A stretch of 6,562 bases of DNA from the NCBI GenBank assembly GCA_905236275.1, contig CAJOPI010000086.1:1-6562 (forward strand). The letters run 5' to 3'. A model generated the notes under the pieces. The model saw only the letters and a list, made by a program, of their open reading frames with translations, was not told the DNA's origin and did not search any database. A program made the position numbers and the translations under genes. Position 1 is the stretch's first letter. Every line of letters begins with the position of its first letter. Of the stretch, positions 6,441 through 6,562 are shown in pieces. This DNA comes from an uncultured Lachnospiraceae bacterium (lineage in GTDB: Bacteria; Bacillota; Clostridia; Lachnospirales; Lachnospiraceae).

Positions 6441-6562
6441 AACTTGCAGCCAGAAAAATCTTGCTTTATGTCCTGATATTCGTAGTTCTGAATTTTATTG
6501 GGCTAAGGGCTTTTAACAACTATATGTTCATAATTGTTGGTGAAGCGTTGGGGCTGAATGAA
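6437..6562 (+). CDS. Membrane-anchored protein of unknown function, 3' truncated by window edge
   Basis: ATG at 6437 overlaps the stop codon of the previous gene as ATGA, a classic sign of translational coupling, and the frame stays open to the last base (42 residues). The peptide begins MKLAARK, which is basic, then has a hydrophobic run ILLYVLIFVVLNFIGL (residues 8-23). This is a typical N-in membrane anchor or uncleaved signal segment; no cleavage motif such as AXA follows in the visible part. A second mildly hydrophobic stretch (NYMFIIVGEALGL) comes after. The rest of the protein lies outside the window, so no family can be named. A membrane protein co-translated with the pseudokinase-like gene fits a membrane-linked injection system, but the tie is only by position. 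Confidence 0.72.
   Translation, partial: MKLAARKILLYVLIFVVLNFIGLRAFNNYMFIIVGEALGLNE

Overview
The window is a densely packed, single-strand (+) gene block that reads as the baseplate end of a contractile injection system (CIS; phage-tail-like, of the extracellular/T6SS-like type). No organism is named by the sequence. AGG-rich ribosome binding sites, moderate GC, heavy use of ATA (Ile) and AGA/AGG (Arg) codons and near-zero spacing suggest a Gram-positive of the Clostridia/Lachnospiraceae type. That is an inference from style only, not a marker-based assignment.

Layout. (1) 2-658 is the C-terminal part of a baseplate J-like protein whose start lies upstream of the window. (2) 699-2732 is a second, complete baseplate J-like protein. 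Its C-terminal third has the same order of elements as gene 1, so the two look like tandem paralogues equivalent to the two wedge proteins of Afp/PVC-type systems. (3) 2737-3843 is a tail protein I / TIGR02242-like protein, the usual next wedge component. (4) An 88-base gap follows, the largest in the window, holding a strong hairpin that overlaps the stop codon of gene 3 and a perfect 16-base dyad. (5) 3932-5698 is a 588-residue protein with an N-terminal RYFYGKLLTVKDF...EQ..YNR.K.R domain of a kind found beside CIS baseplate genes, and a C-terminal bacterial Ig-like domain. (6) 5706-6440 is a small protein that looks like a degenerate protein kinase fold with a hydrophobic, basic tail. (7) From 6437 to the window edge is the start of a protein with an N-terminal membrane segment, coupled to gene 6 by an ATGA overlap.

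How it works together. Genes 1-3 would form the wedges of the baseplate that clamp the sheath and tube and trigger contraction. Gene 4 is likely an accessory baseplate or fibre-like part whose Ig domain may project outward. The pseudokinase-like protein and the membrane protein do not belong to the standard phage tail core. They are the most novel part of the window and raise the possibility that this CIS is membrane-docked or regulated by a dead-kinase scaffold.

Apart from the 88-base gap, genes are separated by at most 40 bases or overlap, so one transcript is likely. No tRNA, rRNA, CRISPR, insertion sequence, intrinsic terminator or convincing promoter was seen. All minus-strand open frames look like shadows of the plus-strand genes.
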